Assembly (NCBI RefSeq): GCF_000187245.1
Contig: NC_027861.1
Span: 248,001 to 312,000, forward strand
Length of the DNA: 64,000 nucleotides
Source: Ogataea parapolymorpha DL-1
Taxonomy: Eukaryota; Ascomycota; Pichiomycetes; Pichiales; Pichiaceae
Direction: 5' to 3'
Part shown: positions 8,918-18,795 of the stretch, one piece after another
Layout: each line of letters starts with the position of its first letter
How positions within the stretch are numbered: position 1 is the first letter of the stretch
Program-made: the position numbers and the translations under genes
Notes under the pieces: generated by a model
Databases searched by the model: none
The model's input: only the letters and a program-made list of their open reading frames with translations
What the model was told of the DNA's origin: nothing

Positions 8918-9587
8918 TGCGTTTGTTTTTTGACTCATTGACAATGCTTCCATTTTCATCGAATTCGAGAAACAGATTGCTATCAAACACAAAGCGAAAC
9001 TCCTCTCCAAACGTTCTTTGGAATTCGTCCCGATCAAGATATCGCGAATAATCAATTGGTGGAAACTCATTCAGCTCAAGACGTCTGTGTTTTTTCTCTT
9101 TGGATGTAGGACTTTTGCTATTTTCCAGAAGATAGAACTTACGCAGAAGGGTGACCGCTTCTCTGCTGAGGACACCTGGGATGACTTTGTAAGGCCTCTC
9201 CAAGTGCGAGGTATCTTTGTTCACGGTAAAGATGGACCCATTCCCCCCAAACCGTTCGTTCGGACAACCAAATACCACAAGTTTGATTTCAAGCTGTCGC
9301 AGCAAGGAGGCGCACATAATGCATGGTTCAACAGTCACATACAAAACTGTGTCTTTAAAGATATCTCTATATGTATCGGGGTATAATGCGCGTACTTGAT
9401 CGTATGCTTCGAACTCTGCGTGCTTGGTACCGTTCAGGGTAAGGTTAGTTTGATTAAAGGAGCGTGCAATGATCATATTTTTGTACACCATAATACACCC
9501 AACTGGCACTTCTTGCACAGTCAATGCTGTTTCGGCCACTCTGAGCGCCTCTTTCATGCGCATATAATGAACGCTAATATCTATCAT
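8907..9587 (-). CDS. TAD2: tRNA adenosine-34 deaminase catalytic subunit
   Basis: A 226-residue cytidine-deaminase-fold enzyme that would convert A34 to inosine in tRNA anticodons, as the Tad2-Tad3 heterodimer. Zinc and proton-shuttle residues are visible: H56-A-E58 in KHAEFEA, and C89/C92 in EPCIMCA. The FGCPNERFGGNGSI motif that follows is typical of Tad2/ADAT2. The catalytic glutamate is present, so this is the active subunit rather than Tad3. It is convergent with SNX4, and the two coding regions share their last 11 bp. Confidence 0.93.
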   Translation of the reverse strand: MIDISVHYMRMKEALRVAETALTVQEVPVGCIMVYKNMIIARSFNQTNLTLNGTKHAEFEAYDQVRALYPDTYRDIFKDTVLYVTVEPCIMCASLLRQLEIKLVVFGCPNERFGGNGSIFTVNKDTSHLERPYKVIPGVLSREAVTLLRKFYLLENSKSPTSKEKKHRRLELNEFPPIDYSRYLDRDEFQRTFGEEFRFVFDSNLFLEFDENGSIVNESKNKRIKT

Positions 9588-9650
9588 GTTTTTTTATTTT
9601 TCATCATTTTTGTCTTAATTATTTTTTATTTACAGTTTATTTATATTTGC

Positions 9651-10550
9651 ATGTCTACTATAGAGGATCTTCTTGCGCGGAAAGAAGAATTAGAGCGCGA
9701 AATTGCAGATCTCAAGCAAACAGAGAAGACATTGGATGATGAGATACTGAGTCTAGATGAGGAAGTGGAGGAAGATCTGACAAAAATTGACGAAGAACTG
9801 GCACATCACCAATATTTTGATGAGCTAATACAGAACCTGATGACCGAGGGAATACGACAAGTCGAAATAGATAAGCACCGAAGGAATGATGCTAAACGCC
9901 AAAAACGTGAAAATGCAAGAAAGCGTAGCAATGACGAATATGAAGAACTACGTGAACGACTACAGCCTGCTATCTGTCTTGAGAACGCGTATCGTTTGGG
10001 TGGACTCACTGCTTTTCCCGTCAATGATCCCCAGGCAGGCGAATCCGATCGATTTTTGGGAATACGGTTTGACATCTTTGACCCGTATTCCTTCAAATAT
10101 ACAACCCCACACTATGTGATCTTGCGCAAGGACCCCAAAAATGACCTCTGGGAGGTCTTCAAGACCACTATACCCAACTATGTTCCTCTTAATTCGCTTG
10201 CTTACGAGCATTTGAATGACGATATGATCCGATTTGCAGGTCATGTGCGCCGTCACCTTGTACAACTACAACTCAAAAAGGCCGTTTTTCTTCGACTGCA
10301 GGAAAAACTTGAATTTCCGTCAGGCTTAGATCACGATTTAGATTTCACCAAGATAAGCGTCAACATCAAGGATAAATTAGAGATAGTTTTGATCTGCGAC
10401 TTGTACCGAGTTACCAAAGCGATGGTCACCTACATTGATCCTGAGGTGAGCCGAGCGTCCAAGCAGGTTGAAGTTTTATTGTCAGGATTATCTCTCAATG
10501 ATTTCGATGAGAAGTTTCTTGAAGTGATACAAGCCTGGTATAAATATTAA
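9651..10550 (+). CDS. MCM21: Kinetochore COMA subunit Mcm21 (CENP-O like)
   Basis: A 299-residue protein starting at the ATG at 9651; the upstream in-frame sequence is AT-rich and non-coding in character. The first ~110 residues are a Glu/Lys/Arg-rich coiled coil with a basic KRQKRENARKRS patch. The rest resembles the tandem RWD part of CENP-O: NAYRLGGLTAFPV, FLGIRFDIF, PHYVILRK and an FKTTIPNYVPL stretch. Family knowledge: Mcm21 pairs with Ctf19 in the COMA complex of the inner kinetochore. The match is by motif pattern, so moderately sure. Confidence 0.65.
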   Translation: MSTIEDLLARKEELEREIADLKQTEKTLDDEILSLDEEVEEDLTKIDEELAHHQYFDELIQNLMTEGIRQVEIDKHRRNDAKRQKRENARKRSNDEYEELRERLQPAICLENAYRLGGLTAFPVNDPQAGESDRFLGIRFDIFDPYSFKYTTPHYVILRKDPKNDLWEVFKTTIPNYVPLNSLAYEHLNDDMIRFAGHVRRHLVQLQLKKAVFLRLQEKLEFPSGLDHDLDFTKISVNIKDKLEIVLICDLYRVTKAMVTYIDPEVSRASKQVEVLLSGLSLNDFDEKFLEVIQAWYKY

Positions 10551-10588
10551 TAGGAATTTGAAAATAAAATTGCATCATTTGTTTTCAA

Positions 10589-11341
10589 ATGAACCTCGCT
10601 AATATATACAAATATAGAGGTCAGATTTTCCTATTATATCCAACGATTTTGATATGGGGCACCTTAGTGAACCGTGTGCTTGATTTGATGGATGTTAAGG
10701 TATCCAAAGAATCATTTTTATTGAGTTCAAAGGGCCCTCTTAATAGAGTCTTTGCTGGCCACTCATTTGAAGGATTCTTCCTATGTTTTGCACTGTCCAC
10801 GTACTATGTGATAAGTCTCAAAAGAACCGAAATGGTGCTCCCTCTTACAAGTCGCTCAGGGTTGTCAACTCGGGCGATCCTATCGCGTCAGGCGTTTAAA
10901 TTAACAGTGATTTACGTCTGGCTATCTGTCCAAATCGTGTGGTTCTTCGGAGACTCTGTGTTTGATAGGATACTTGGGCTGACAGGCGGCCATTGTTTAC
11001 AGAAAGCAGGTCTTAATTATCGACAATGCCGCCTCCTCGATGGCAAGTGGATTGGAGGAACAAAATTTAGCGGGCACTCTCTAATCTTGAGCTGTTTTGG
11101 ACTCTGTCTAATTTTCGAGCTTGAAAACGTGTCTAAAACGTATAGACCTGACGCGGCCAAACCCTTGCTCAAAGGTTTGCTTTTTTGCTGTAGCGTCTAC
11201 ATTTCCGCCTGGCTTCTGCTCTTTACAATCACAGCTATCTTTTACCACACGCTGCCAGAAAAGATTGTTGGCTTAGCAGCTGGAATGTTTGTCCCGTATC
11301 TGCTCTACTTCAAACTCGAAGCCAAATTAAAAATTGTATAA
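10589..11341 (+). CDS. YFT2: FIT2-family ER lipid diphosphatase (Scs3/Yft2 type)
   Basis: A 250-residue multi-pass ER membrane protein of the FIT (fat-storage-inducing transmembrane) family. The two catalytic histidines fit: H163 in KFSGHSLIL and H220 in AIFYHTLPEK, 57 apart (59 in human FIT2). Several hydrophobic segments, plus WIGGTKFSGHS, complete the signature. Family knowledge: FIT proteins cleave acyl-CoA to acyl-phosphopantetheine and support lipid-droplet budding. S. cerevisiae has SCS3 (380 aa) and YFT2 (274 aa); the short length favours YFT2, but the symbol is tentative. It lies 38 bp after MCM21 on the same strand. Confidence 0.8.
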   Translation: MNLANIYKYRGQIFLLYPTILIWGTLVNRVLDLMDVKVSKESFLLSSKGPLNRVFAGHSFEGFFLCFALSTYYVISLKRTEMVLPLTSRSGLSTRAILSRQAFKLTVIYVWLSVQIVWFFGDSVFDRILGLTGGHCLQKAGLNYRQCRLLDGKWIGGTKFSGHSLILSCFGLCLIFELENVSKTYRPDAAKPLLKGLLFCCSVYISAWLLLFTITAIFYHTLPEKIVGLAAGMFVPYLLYFKLEAKLKIV

Positions 11342-11358
11342 CTTGTATAATTACATCG

Positions 11359-14300
11359 CTATTCCTCGCCCAGCTCCGCGTCTATCCTGCCTAATTCATC
11401 CTTGGCTATCTTCTCTAGCTCAATGGCATCGTTGTACACCAGTGACCCATCTTCGTTGTAGAGTTTGGCGTTATCAAACATCTGTTGAAGCTCTTCCTTG
11501 AACTGTTGATAGTCCACAATTGAACCTTTTTTCAGCCCCTTTTGAAGATCCTTGATCGCGACTGCTTTTTTCACGATTTGATAGTAGTCAGGGTACAATT
11601 TTTTGGAAGGAACGGTCATGAAAAGCTCTGACCTTGAGCGCCCATTTTCATCTGTAGCGTTCACCAGTTTTTGCAACAGTCCCTCGCACAATTCCACAAA
11701 TGGCTCTTCGCCGGCATCATCATCTTCTTCTTCCTCGACAAAGCTTTCCTCACTCATCGGAGTTGCTGATTTCGTGCTGCGTCTCTTCCGTGGAGTTTCT
11801 TCTTCCTCTTCATCGGCGCCAGCGGAACGCTTCGCACGACGCTGACGCATGGTCTCTCGTTTACGGAGGGCTGCAGCCTCCACAGTATCGTTTTCCGCAT
11901 CCATTGCGTCCAGCCACTGCTCCTCTGTAAGACCATCGTCATACACAACCTGTTTGCGTTCTCTTTTGATCCCAGCATCAGGCTTATCCTTCTCCAGATG
12001 CAGGGTAATGTCTTCTTTGAACACGGGAGGAAGCTCCTCGTATGACATCAATCTCGGACCATCTAATTTTTGGTCGTCCCGAATCCTTGCCTGATCGATT
12101 TCAGCAAACAGTTTTTTCTCATCTTCGTTTCTTGCAAGAATCTCATTGAGCTCTTCGTCGTCTAGATCGTCGTTTTCGGCCTCCTCGGCTTTCATCTTCT
12201 CCGCCTCTAAAAGTCTCTTTAAAAACGCCTCCTGCTCTTCGGCACTCGATTTATTATCAAACTTACCAGCCTGAATAACTTTGCCATCTATGTCCAATTT
12301 CTGATGTGCTCTTTCCAGGATCACCTCTTCGACGGAATCCTCTGTGATCAATCTCAAAATACGGACCTCGTTTTTCTGGCCTATACGATGTGCTCTGTCT
12401 TGGGCTTGTAAATCCTGATGTGGATTCCAGTCCGTATCAAAAATAATGACCGTGTCTGCAGTCTGCAAGTTTAATCCCAAACCTCCAGCTCTGGTAGACA
12501 AAAGGAAACAGAAATATTCGGAGTCTGGGGCATTGAAGTCTTTAAGCATATCTTGACGGTCGTCTGCCTTCGTGGAACCATCCAAGCGCATGTACTTCAT
12601 GTCTCTGAACCTTAAATAGTCCTCCATTATATCCATGACTTGCGTCATCTGAAAGAAGATAAGGACTTTGTGACCAGAAGCCTTAAATTTGGGCAAAACT
12701 CTGTCAAGCAATTCGAACTTTCCGGAACTTCTCCAAATCAAATCTGTGGTGAGCCTAGATGGATTCACAATATCCTCAACCTCCTCAAAAACGTATGGGT
12801 GGTTGCAGACTTTTCGAAGTTGCATGATTTTGTTGTTCAGTCCCCTCAATCCGGTCTTCGTAGCTCCCTGTGTGCCCACCCCAACAAATAGAGCGTTGTG
12901 GTTCAGCATTTGCTTATACAAACAAGATTGAAGGCCCGAAAGCTTGCACTTGACAACTCTCTCAACCTTATCTGGAAGGTCTTTTTCAACATCTTTCTTG
13001 AGTCTTCTAAGCAGGAATGGACGCAAAACTTTGTGCAATCTTCTGATAATAAGCAGACTTTCTTCTTCGGATAGTTCCAACTTGTCCTGGTGACCTGTAT
13101 TGGCAAATGGTGTGTTGAACCACTCGTCGAACGACTTGACAGAGTTGAAAACTTTTGGAAGCACAAAGTTCAATAGTGCCCAGAGCTCAGGCAAATTATT
13201 TTGCAAAGGTGTACCGGTCAATATCAGTCTGTTCCTCGTGTGGTAGTACTGAGTCAACGTGAGCGAAAGCTTGGAGCTTGCGTTTTTCATACGATGACCT
13301 TCGTCGATGATCATGTGAGCCCATTTGAATTTGCACAACAGCGGTCGATCTCTGATCACATATTCATAGGTAGTCAGCAAAACAGAGAAATTTCCGCTTC
13401 GAACCTCGTACTGAAGCTGCTTACGCTGGTGCTGCGTTCCTTTATAGACAATGGTTTTGACGCTCGGAGCCCATCTTTCAAACTCGAGCGTCCAATTGGT
13501 GATGGTGGAAAGCGGAACAATCACCAGGAATTTTCCTCGCTCTTTCTTAGATTCTATCAGATAGGTGATAAGCGAAATGGATTGGATGGTTTTACCCAAA
13601 CCCATTTCGTCTGCAAGAATTCCATTGAGGTTGTTGTTGTAAAGTGAGACCATCCACTCGAGTCCCTTTAACTGATACTCTTTCAACGTACCACCCACAA
13701 GTAATGAGGGCTGCTTTTCAATCTTCTCTTTTACTCTGTGGGCCACCTCATAATAATCAATCTTTTCACGACGTGCATCAGCATCTTCCTCCGTGTCCTC
13801 TTGCAATGGTTCCAATCCTTCCTCTGCACGGTCCTGCAAGCTTCTAGCACGGGCTTCGTCTTGCTGAACCTTAACAGCATTCGCAAGCGAATCAAGGAAA
13901 TTATTCGTCTGCTGAATAAGGTGATGTAATCTTGTGTCCTTCGTCTTGGTCAGAAGCTGCATATAAGCCTCCTCATCGTTCGACCGCAAAGCCGCCAATC
14001 TTTGCTTGGCAATTCTCTCGAGTTTCTTGCTTTCATCCTTTTCCACTTGCGAATGGAAATGCTGCAAAGCCTTAGCCAGAAAATGTCTTGCATTCCGTTT
14101 CTCTTCAAGTTCGTCTCTAACCTCGTCAAAAATGGCAGCGAGTTTGTTAACCTTGTGGGTTTGGTAATCATGTTCCAGTTCCTCCTTCTCGCGGCGTTGT
14201 TGCTCCTGCAATTTCTCTGCAAGTCTCGAGGTTTGCTCAATCTTTTGCTTGTCCCTTATCGAAAAAGAACGCTTGAATGCCCGGAAACTGTCAGAGCCAT

Positions 14301-15018
14301 ACTTGTTTTTCTGATGCACCACACTTGTTAGGCAATCTTGTATTAATTTGCGACGCAGTTGTTTTTGTTCTGGTAGAAGCTTCAATGCTTTCAACTCGTT
14401 CAATGCCCTAATCTTGATTTCATCGACATTGTCCAAAATATCGGAGGCGGATTTCTCCAAATCGTTTTCGATAGACGAGGCATCATATAGACCAATGTTC
14501 GCGGGTAGATTTTCCAGCTCATGTATTCTTGACTCGACCTTCTGTTTGACAAGGGATTCTCCTAAAGTACTGCCTGCGGAATGTATCTCAGGATCAGGAA
14601 CCGTCTTATGCGGGTCTAATCCGAAGAGCTTAGCTTTCTCGTTAAAGTCGACAGGTATACCGTTATCATTAGCTTGACCCTTCAGGGACTCCACATCTGT
14701 TTCGCCCACTAGTTTGGTCTGTACTTCCAATGGCAAATCAAGGTCTTTGCTCAAAAGGTTGAATGCCATTACCTGAACCTTTAGGAGATCAAGATCAACT
14801 ACCTCTTTGTTCTGAGCCCAACTCTTTTCAAGGTCAATCGACTTTTCTTCATATTTCTGTCTCTCCTTCGCTAACTGTTGCAGTATTTTCAGAATCTTCT
14901 TCTTTTCAATATCCTTGTTGCTAACAGCTAGCCGTGACAGCAATCTATGGACATCATGAACGGTGCTAGGATAAGCGATTTCAACCGCCGTCTTGCCGTT
15001 TTGTACTTCGTCTGACAT
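11359..15018 (-). CDS. STH1: SWI/SNF-family chromatin-remodelling ATPase, RSC catalytic subunit
   Basis: A 1219-residue Snf2-family ATPase. In order: a short N-terminus with a QLQ-like segment (about 80-95); an HSA helix region (about 250-345); the helicase core with Walker A in DEMGLGKT (about 470), Walker B DEGH (about 573) and RLILTGTPLQNNLPELW (about 596); a C-terminal helicase lobe with LSTRAGGLGLNLQ and QDRAHRIGQ; a SnAC-like stretch; and a C-terminal bromodomain with KLYPDYYQIV (about 1138). The absence of a long Gln-rich N-terminus favours Sth1 over Snf2. Sth1 is the essential motor of the nuclear RSC complex. Confidence 0.85.
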   Translation of the reverse strand: MSDEVQNGKTAVEIAYPSTVHDVHRLLSRLAVSNKDIEKKKILKILQQLAKERQKYEEKSIDLEKSWAQNKEVVDLDLLKVQVMAFNLLSKDLDLPLEVQTKLVGETDVESLKGQANDNGIPVDFNEKAKLFGLDPHKTVPDPEIHSAGSTLGESLVKQKVESRIHELENLPANIGLYDASSIENDLEKSASDILDNVDEIKIRALNELKALKLLPEQKQLRRKLIQDCLTSVVHQKNKYGSDSFRAFKRSFSIRDKQKIEQTSRLAEKLQEQQRREKEELEHDYQTHKVNKLAAIFDEVRDELEEKRNARHFLAKALQHFHSQVEKDESKKLERIAKQRLAALRSNDEEAYMQLLTKTKDTRLHHLIQQTNNFLDSLANAVKVQQDEARARSLQDRAEEGLEPLQEDTEEDADARREKIDYYEVAHRVKEKIEKQPSLLVGGTLKEYQLKGLEWMVSLYNNNLNGILADEMGLGKTIQSISLITYLIESKKERGKFLVIVPLSTITNWTLEFERWAPSVKTIVYKGTQHQRKQLQYEVRSGNFSVLLTTYEYVIRDRPLLCKFKWAHMIIDEGHRMKNASSKLSLTLTQYYHTRNRLILTGTPLQNNLPELWALLNFVLPKVFNSVKSFDEWFNTPFANTGHQDKLELSEEESLLIIRRLHKVLRPFLLRRLKKDVEKDLPDKVERVVKCKLSGLQSCLYKQMLNHNALFVGVGTQGATKTGLRGLNNKIMQLRKVCNHPYVFEEVEDIVNPSRLTTDLIWRSSGKFELLDRVLPKFKASGHKVLIFFQMTQVMDIMEDYLRFRDMKYMRLDGSTKADDRQDMLKDFNAPDSEYFCFLLSTRAGGLGLNLQTADTVIIFDTDWNPHQDLQAQDRAHRIGQKNEVRILRLITEDSVEEVILERAHQKLDIDGKVIQAGKFDNKSSAEEQEAFLKRLLEAEKMKAEEAENDDLDDEELNEILARNEDEKKLFAEIDQARIRDDQKLDGPRLMSYEELPPVFKEDITLHLEKDKPDAGIKRERKQVVYDDGLTEEQWLDAMDAENDTVEAAALRKRETMRQRRAKRSAGADEEEEETPRKRRSTKSATPMSEESFVEEEEDDDAGEEPFVELCEGLLQKLVNATDENGRSRSELFMTVPSKKLYPDYYQIVKKAVAIKDLQKGLKKGSIVDYQQFKEELQQMFDNAKLYNEDGSLVYNDAIELEKIAKDELGRIDAELGEE

Positions 15019-15063
15019 TCTACGCGTTGGCAGTTAAAATACGAAAACAAAAAATTTCGTTAA

Positions 15064-16596
15064 TTATGTTAAAATGATTTTCGGATTTTCAAAATCCTGG
15101 GTTTTCACGCATTCATTTAGCTTGTCCAAAAACAATGCCTGGAACGTTCCTGGCCCGCTAGCCTCGGCACCAGCTTTTTCTCCAGCACGCTTGTAGATTG
15201 AGCAAGCAACCACAGTCGCTAGAAACGGATTGCTTCTATTGGCCGCAACAAATGCAGCAATGGTAGACCCTAGAGAGCAGCCTGTGCCAGTAACACGGCT
15301 CATTATTTCATGGCCGCCTTGGATAAATGCAATAGGCACCTTCCCTGTAACGTCTCTTCTGCCGTGCAAAATTCCATCCACAACAACGTCTGTCTTCCCC
15401 GAGACAACAACCACAGATCTGCTTTGCACAGCCAATTTTTTAGCCGCAGCCACGACCGAATCAAGGGCTTCTTCAGACCCGCTATCAACGCCTCTCATGG
15501 ACTTCTCCACACCAGCAGCAGTAAAGATCTCGCCTTGATTTCCTTTGATGACAGTCATGTATGCTTCAAGCAACAATTTTTTGACGCTTTGTTTCCTAGT
15601 AGTTGAAGCTCCTGCTCCGACGGGATCATACACAACCGGCTTGCCCCATCTATTATATGCCTTCAAAGCAGTAATATACATCTTGGTTTGCTCCTCATTG
15701 GGCGTCCCAGTGTTGAGTAAAAGCGAATTGTTTGGATATTGAGCCAGGTCGTCAAACTCCTCGGAGCATTCGCTCATAAGGGGAGCAGCACCAACAGCCA
15801 AGGTGACGTTTGCCGAAAAGTTCTTCACCACGTCATTTGTGATATGATGCACAAGCGGATGAATAGACAGAACGTTGGCAATGGCTCCATTCATATTGAA
15901 ATCAGATTCTGAGTCCAAATGGTCCCAAAAAATAGGTGGTTCGTTCCATAGTCTGACCAGCTCTTTGGTGGCTGCTGCGGCATCTTGAGCTGCCATAATG
16001 CAAGACACCACAGCAACACCATCAATAGCACGCCCAGGAATTGAGGCCTGAGCCCTCACCCTTTGAATATTAGTCTGGTTGATACCTCCAATCAGACAAA
16101 TTTTCATAGGCTTACCAGAGTCTTTGATTATCTGCAGCAGTCTTTGTGAGCCCATTGGGCCCATTGGCAGCTTCTTAGTCACTTTCGTTTGCGTGTCAAA
16201 GCAAATTCCAACTCCAACATAGTCCGCACCGTCCTCAAGCGCCTTTTGGATCTCTTCAGGCTTGCTAGCCGAAACACCAATGATCTTGTTTGGGCCCAGC
16301 AACTTTCTGGCAACGGGAACTTCCATGTCTTCTTGTCCTACGTGCAGATGAGCGTCCACAGCAAGTGCGATGTCAACGCGGTCGTTAATGATAAGAGGAA
16401 TACCTGCTTTGTCGGTCAACTTCTTGACCTCTTTAGCTCGGTCAATGAACTCCCGAGTGTTAAGTTCCTTCTCCCTCAATTGAACACAGGTGACGCCATT
16501 ATCAATGGCCTTTTGAACTTGGTCCAGGAACGAGACCCCAGGGGGGACCATTTCGCTGTTAGTGACCAAATACACGGATAGATCGAAGGACTTCAT
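15064..16596 (-). CDS. THI6: Bifunctional thiamine phosphate synthase / hydroxyethylthiazole kinase
   Basis: A 510-residue fusion enzyme of thiamine biosynthesis. The N-terminal half (to about 235) is thiamine phosphate synthase: VQLREKEL, PLIINDRVDIA, DAHLHVGQEDM and the phosphate-binding CLIGGI. The C-terminal half is hydroxyethylthiazole kinase: HPLVHHITNDVV, YDPVGAGASTTR, IKGNQGEI and MSRVTGTGCSLGS. Both active sites look intact. I used the ATG at 16596 because in-frame sequence further upstream has no ATG. The 60 bp to the upstream MCA1 stop must contain its promoter and leader; no riboswitch can be seen there. Confidence 0.95.
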   Translation of the reverse strand: MKSFDLSVYLVTNSEMVPPGVSFLDQVQKAIDNGVTCVQLREKELNTREFIDRAKEVKKLTDKAGIPLIINDRVDIALAVDAHLHVGQEDMEVPVARKLLGPNKIIGVSASKPEEIQKALEDGADYVGVGICFDTQTKVTKKLPMGPMGSQRLLQIIKDSGKPMKICLIGGINQTNIQRVRAQASIPGRAIDGVAVVSCIMAAQDAAAATKELVRLWNEPPIFWDHLDSESDFNMNGAIANVLSIHPLVHHITNDVVKNFSANVTLAVGAAPLMSECSEEFDDLAQYPNNSLLLNTGTPNEEQTKMYITALKAYNRWGKPVVYDPVGAGASTTRKQSVKKLLLEAYMTVIKGNQGEIFTAAGVEKSMRGVDSGSEEALDSVVAAAKKLAVQSRSVVVVSGKTDVVVDGILHGRRDVTGKVPIAFIQGGHEIMSRVTGTGCSLGSTIAAFVAANRSNPFLATVVACSIYKRAGEKAGAEASGPGTFQALFLDKLNECVKTQDFENPKIILT

Positions 16597-16656
16597 ACCC
16601 CACAATTGCGCTCTAGAAAAACAAGATATCAATTTTTATTTGTTAGCCTTTACTTT

Positions 16657-17847
16657 TTACATAATAAATCGAACATTTGGATCGATTTGATGAGATGAAG
16701 AGAGCTGTGGTTTTTGGGTGTATTTTTGTGCAAGTACTGCCCTGATGTTTTGCAACAGCGTGAGGTAACTCTGTATAGGATTCTCCCTCAGAACCTTGAT
16801 AAATGCGTAACTCAAAGCACCCGTGAAAGAGCCAGCTTCATTGGCATCGGCAGAGGTTTGTGAATCTTTGCAGCCAGAGAACATAATAACATCTGCAGGT
16901 GACATTTTAGCCTGCTTGATCTGCTCAGCGCGTGATCCAGAAGTAGCTTTGATACGCTTGAAAACGTTGCTTACCGAGCTCATCATCAAGCCAGTATTGC
17001 GAGTGAGGTAGCCTGTCACCAAATTCACGGCGTCGCCTGAACTTTCTTTCCAGACATTATACTCCTTGATGCCACCATCTTGGGCTCTGTAACAGAAAGG
17101 TAGGTCGAGAGCAGTTCCTGAATGACATGAATCGAAAATACACGTGAGTCTGCAACCTGCTGGCAATGGCTTCACCATGATGTCGTGCATCACGTCGTCA
17201 ATCAAAGATCCCGCTTGTTGAAAGTCCACTGGGTAAATACAATCGTCATAACCGTCTTCCTCATCTCCATCCTGGTCCTCTTCTTGTCCTCCATGACCCG
17301 AATAATGGAAAAATAAAGAATCGCCTGGCCGTGCATCTTTGACGAGCCATTGCATAGCACGGATCATGTTGGCCTTAGTTGGAACCTTAACAAGTTCGCT
17401 TTGATCGTCTGTCAGCATTACTATGTCCTCAGCCTTGTATCCCTGAGTCTGGGTCAAGAAATTAAACATGTTGTGCGCATCGTTGATGCATCCTCTCAAT
17501 GCGTTGCTTGTGCCAATATAGTTGATTCCGATCAACAAAGCTTTTTTGCGGCCGGTACAAGATGAGTATTGGAATTGCTGCACGTTGTTGGTGCCATTTA
17601 TTTGTTGATTTTGCATGTTGAAGTTTGGCATTGGGGGTTGCTGGGTGGGCTGCTGGTAGGAGATACCACCGGTACCTTGATACGTCTGCGTTTGTTGATT
17701 CCCCCAGTTTGGAGGAGGAGCAGGCGGGCGCTCATACTGGCGGGAAGGCGGTGCACCCGCTGGGGGCTGATAAATCCGCGAGGGAGGAGGGCCCGAAGGA
17801 CGCTGGTACTGGTTGTTGTAACTGGCGTGTGAGTTTCCTGGGTACAT
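16657..17847 (-). CDS. MCA1: Metacaspase (type I), Yca1/Mca1
   Basis: A 396-residue type I metacaspase. The N-terminal prodomain (to about 105) is Pro/Gln/Tyr-rich with repeated QRPSGPPPSR-like units. The caspase-fold domain starts with KKALLIGINY. The catalytic dyad is intact: H185 in HYSGHGGQEED and C241 in DSCHSGTALDL. Family knowledge: metacaspases are calcium-dependent cysteine proteases cutting after Arg/Lys, linked to stress, cell death and clearance of protein aggregates. The ATG at 17847 (MYPGN) fits family N-termini; sequence upstream in frame lacks an ATG. Confidence 0.92.
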   Translation of the reverse strand: MYPGNSHASYNNQYQRPSGPPPSRIYQPPAGAPPSRQYERPPAPPPNWGNQQTQTYQGTGGISYQQPTQQPPMPNFNMQNQQINGTNNVQQFQYSSCTGRKKALLIGINYIGTSNALRGCINDAHNMFNFLTQTQGYKAEDIVMLTDDQSELVKVPTKANMIRAMQWLVKDARPGDSLFFHYSGHGGQEEDQDGDEEDGYDDCIYPVDFQQAGSLIDDVMHDIMVKPLPAGCRLTCIFDSCHSGTALDLPFCYRAQDGGIKEYNVWKESSGDAVNLVTGYLTRNTGLMMSSVSNVFKRIKATSGSRAEQIKQAKMSPADVIMFSGCKDSQTSADANEAGSFTGALSYAFIKVLRENPIQSYLTLLQNIRAVLAQKYTQKPQLSSSHQIDPNVRFIM

Positions 17848-17973
17848 AGAAGAAGTGAAACGATGAAATCGAAATTGTCCAAGCTTTTTGTGGAGCTGCA
17901 CGACCCATCGAGCAAGATCAAAGGGTGAGACAAAAATAGCACTTGGGCTGAGCCTAAGCCTCAAACAAGTGAT

Positions 17974-18795
17974 TCAAGTGATTTTGAGCTGACATGTCCA
18001 ATTGTCAATCAGAAACTCTGACTCCCGTTCGATTTGGTGCATAAAAGTCAGGTAATCTTTCTCTATGAAGGACATATAATAGTGATTCACGAACCTTTCT
18101 ATCTTATGGGACAATGGAACACTTTCGGTTTCCACTCTTTCCAGCACACTGACAAGCTCGTCAAGCGCAGACGAGTATCTCATTAAGTTGGTGGTCCTCT
18201 TACCAAAAAAGAGAAACCCTCTCCTTGAAGACTTCTCTTCTTCATTTGAGCACATTTTGCTGTCTTGGAGCTCTTCACGGTGATTGATGATCAAACCTTC
18301 CACCACAATTGGTGTTGGCTTTTCGGAGTTCAGGATACTCGAGCAATCTGCACAGAATTTTGATAAGAGGGAAGCTTTGGTGGCAGCATAGCTCACAGCT
18401 TTAGATGTAAGACAAAGCGAGAAATCTGACTCGTCAAATGTCATTGGTTTCTCTGAACCACGAATATACCCATTTAAGAGTTTCATCCAGTTCAATTTTG
18501 TCAGAGCTGACCCGTCTAGCACATTGTACTTTAGTTTTTCAGGCGTCCTCACGCTTCGGGAAAGCTTTCTCAGCTCAATTATCCTCGACAGTTCATTTTT
18601 CGAATTCCTCAAAAGACTTTGCGCAACTGGTCTTGAGGAAACGGAGTTGTTGCTCACTGGAATTGTGGTGAGGACCCATTTGTCATGCACCTCCCCCTGG
18701 ACTGAGACTGATACGAACAAATCTTGCCTATCATTGAAGTCCGATATTGTTGACTCCATAGATAGCAAAGAGATCTCATCATCATTCTGTTCCAT
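17974..18795 (-). CDS. Uncharacterised protein, 273 aa
   Basis: An ORF from the ATG at 18795. I do not recognise a family. Seen: an acidic, Ser-rich start, a Ser/Arg/Leu-rich middle (residues 50-95), a region with a basic RRGFLFFGKR patch near 200, and an amphipathic helical C-terminal third. There are no obvious membrane segments. It is read in the same direction as MCA1, 126 bp upstream of it. The length and mixed composition support a real gene; the true N-terminus could differ, since a branch-site-like CTAACTGATTTTCCAG lies upstream at 18880-18905. Confidence 0.6.
   Translation of the reverse strand: MEQNDDEISLLSMESTISDFNDRQDLFVSVSVQGEVHDKWVLTTIPVSNNSVSSRPVAQSLLRNSKNELSRIIELRKLSRSVRTPEKLKYNVLDGSALTKLNWMKLLNGYIRGSEKPMTFDESDFSLCLTSKAVSYAATKASLLSKFCADCSSILNSEKPTPIVVEGLIINHREELQDSKMCSNEEEKSSRRGFLFFGKRTTNLMRYSSALDELVSVLERVETESVPLSHKIERFVNHYYMSFIEKDYLTFMHQIERESEFLIDNWTCQLKIT

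Noticed and set aside
9396..9650. 85-codon N-terminal extension of MCM21
   Set aside because: It runs through the TAD2 coding region and an AT-rich gap in a frame without family similarity; the ATG at 9651 begins the coiled coil expected for Mcm21.
16597..16656. Possible thiamine riboswitch ahead of THI6
   Set aside because: The gap is only 60 bp, there is no CUGAGA-type conserved core, and no intron can be placed there.
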